NCBI GenBank assembly: GCA_022606425.2
Contig: JAHDVF020000672.1
Location: 124,001-188,000, forward strand
Source: Lepidostoma basale
Taxonomy: Eukaryota; Arthropoda; Insecta; Trichoptera; Lepidostomatidae
Direction: 5' to 3'
DNA length: 64,000 nucleotides
The stretch's first letter is position 1. Every line of letters begins with the position of its first letter. Positions 63,505 to 64,000 of this stretch are shown piece after piece. The notes under the pieces were generated by a model that searched no databases, was not told where the DNA came from, and was given only the letters and a program-made list of their open reading frames with translations. The translations under genes and the position numbers were made by a program.

Positions 63505-64000
63505 TTATGGTAGTTATCCATGGCTCTATCCCACGGCATTTCTTTTGGGAATGCTCGGAACCAATTCTCTACAGCTTCGAAGAGATGGATATCTATTTCT
63601 TCTAATTAATTAGGGGATACTTCGAGAACTCGGCCGTACTGGAGGATGTTGGGCTTTTTGTCCCCGATAGATATCTCCGACAGCGACAGCACATATTGTT
63701 TTACCTACCGGCCGCCAGAACCAATCTGCCTCTGGTGACACCGGTGGGAAGAGCAATTAGTCTGCTGAACGTGGGTCTCCTCGGAGATCAACGTCTTTCG
63801 TGTTAGTGAAAGTACGTTCAGGGGACAAATACTCTTGACTTTGGAAAGTATCTTGTCTTCCTAATGTCCAACCATCACTAATGCGTTCCTGGTATTATGT
63901 TGTATGTGTATAATATCTTACCTGTACGCAATAGATGCCTTAAACATTTATGCTGTTTGTAATGTTCTTTGAGTAAATAAACTGATTTGATTTGACATTC
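63505..64000 (+). mobile_element. LINE-A, long 3' end
   Basis: tatggtagttatccatggct to aactgatttgatttgac at the window edge. It matches 51855-52380 along almost its whole length, including the shared ggggacaaatactcttgact and tacctgtac variants that set these two apart from the other LINE-A copies. Confidence 0.85.

Overview
The window reads as nuclear DNA of an insect. Coding exons are separated by GT...AG introns, codon use is uneven, and there are no bacterial operons. The gene families (a pollux/TBC1D1-4-like RabGAP, a secreted DUF4789-type cysteine-rich protein, two insect AANAT-like GNAT acetyltransferases) and the repeat set (RTE and other LINEs, a tRNA-headed SINE, mariner, pogo/Tigger and hAT remnants) fit an insect with a repeat-rich genome. 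Lepidoptera is my best guess; that is inference.

Four genes have support. (1) 1016-3469 (+): the last two coding exons of a pollux-like RabGAP whose TBC domain lies left of the window. (2) 13648-10457 (-): a complete three-exon gene for a secreted 538-residue cysteine-rich protein. (3) 37698-33427 (-): a complete four-exon GNAT of 250 residues. (4) 55964-62255 and beyond (+): a second GNAT with the same intron phases, whose last exon is not in the window. Genes 3 and 4 point away from each other across about 18 kb of repeats, which looks like an inverted ancient duplication. A 152-residue ORF at 25814-26272 is probably a retroelement ORF1 remnant.

Most of the rest is repeats, often nested. 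I use these working names. LINE-B: 5'-truncated non-LTR copies ending in (TTAG)n, with subfamilies B1, B2 and B3; this is the commonest repeat, with about 40 pieces. LINE-A: tail of TTTGA repeats, jockey/CR1/R1-like C-terminus. LINE-D, E, F, G, H, I: other reverse-transcriptase C-termini, several with (GAA)n tails. RTE: BovB-like C-termini. SINE-S: tRNA-headed. MITE-T: about 125-bp terminal inverted repeats. Repeat C: inverted-repeat element, perhaps Penelope-derived. Repeats M, N, P: uncharacterised interspersed repeats.

The most unusual signal is that repeat C, several foldback hairpins and one site at 60338-60383 share a hammerhead-ribozyme-like core: TGANGA-like box, hairpin, GAAAC-like box, short self-complementary stem, usually then C. 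All visible copies have core mutations. A degraded GIY-YIG (Penelope-type) endonuclease tail lies nearby at 61290-61475. Several insertions can be ordered in time from nested structure and target-site duplications.
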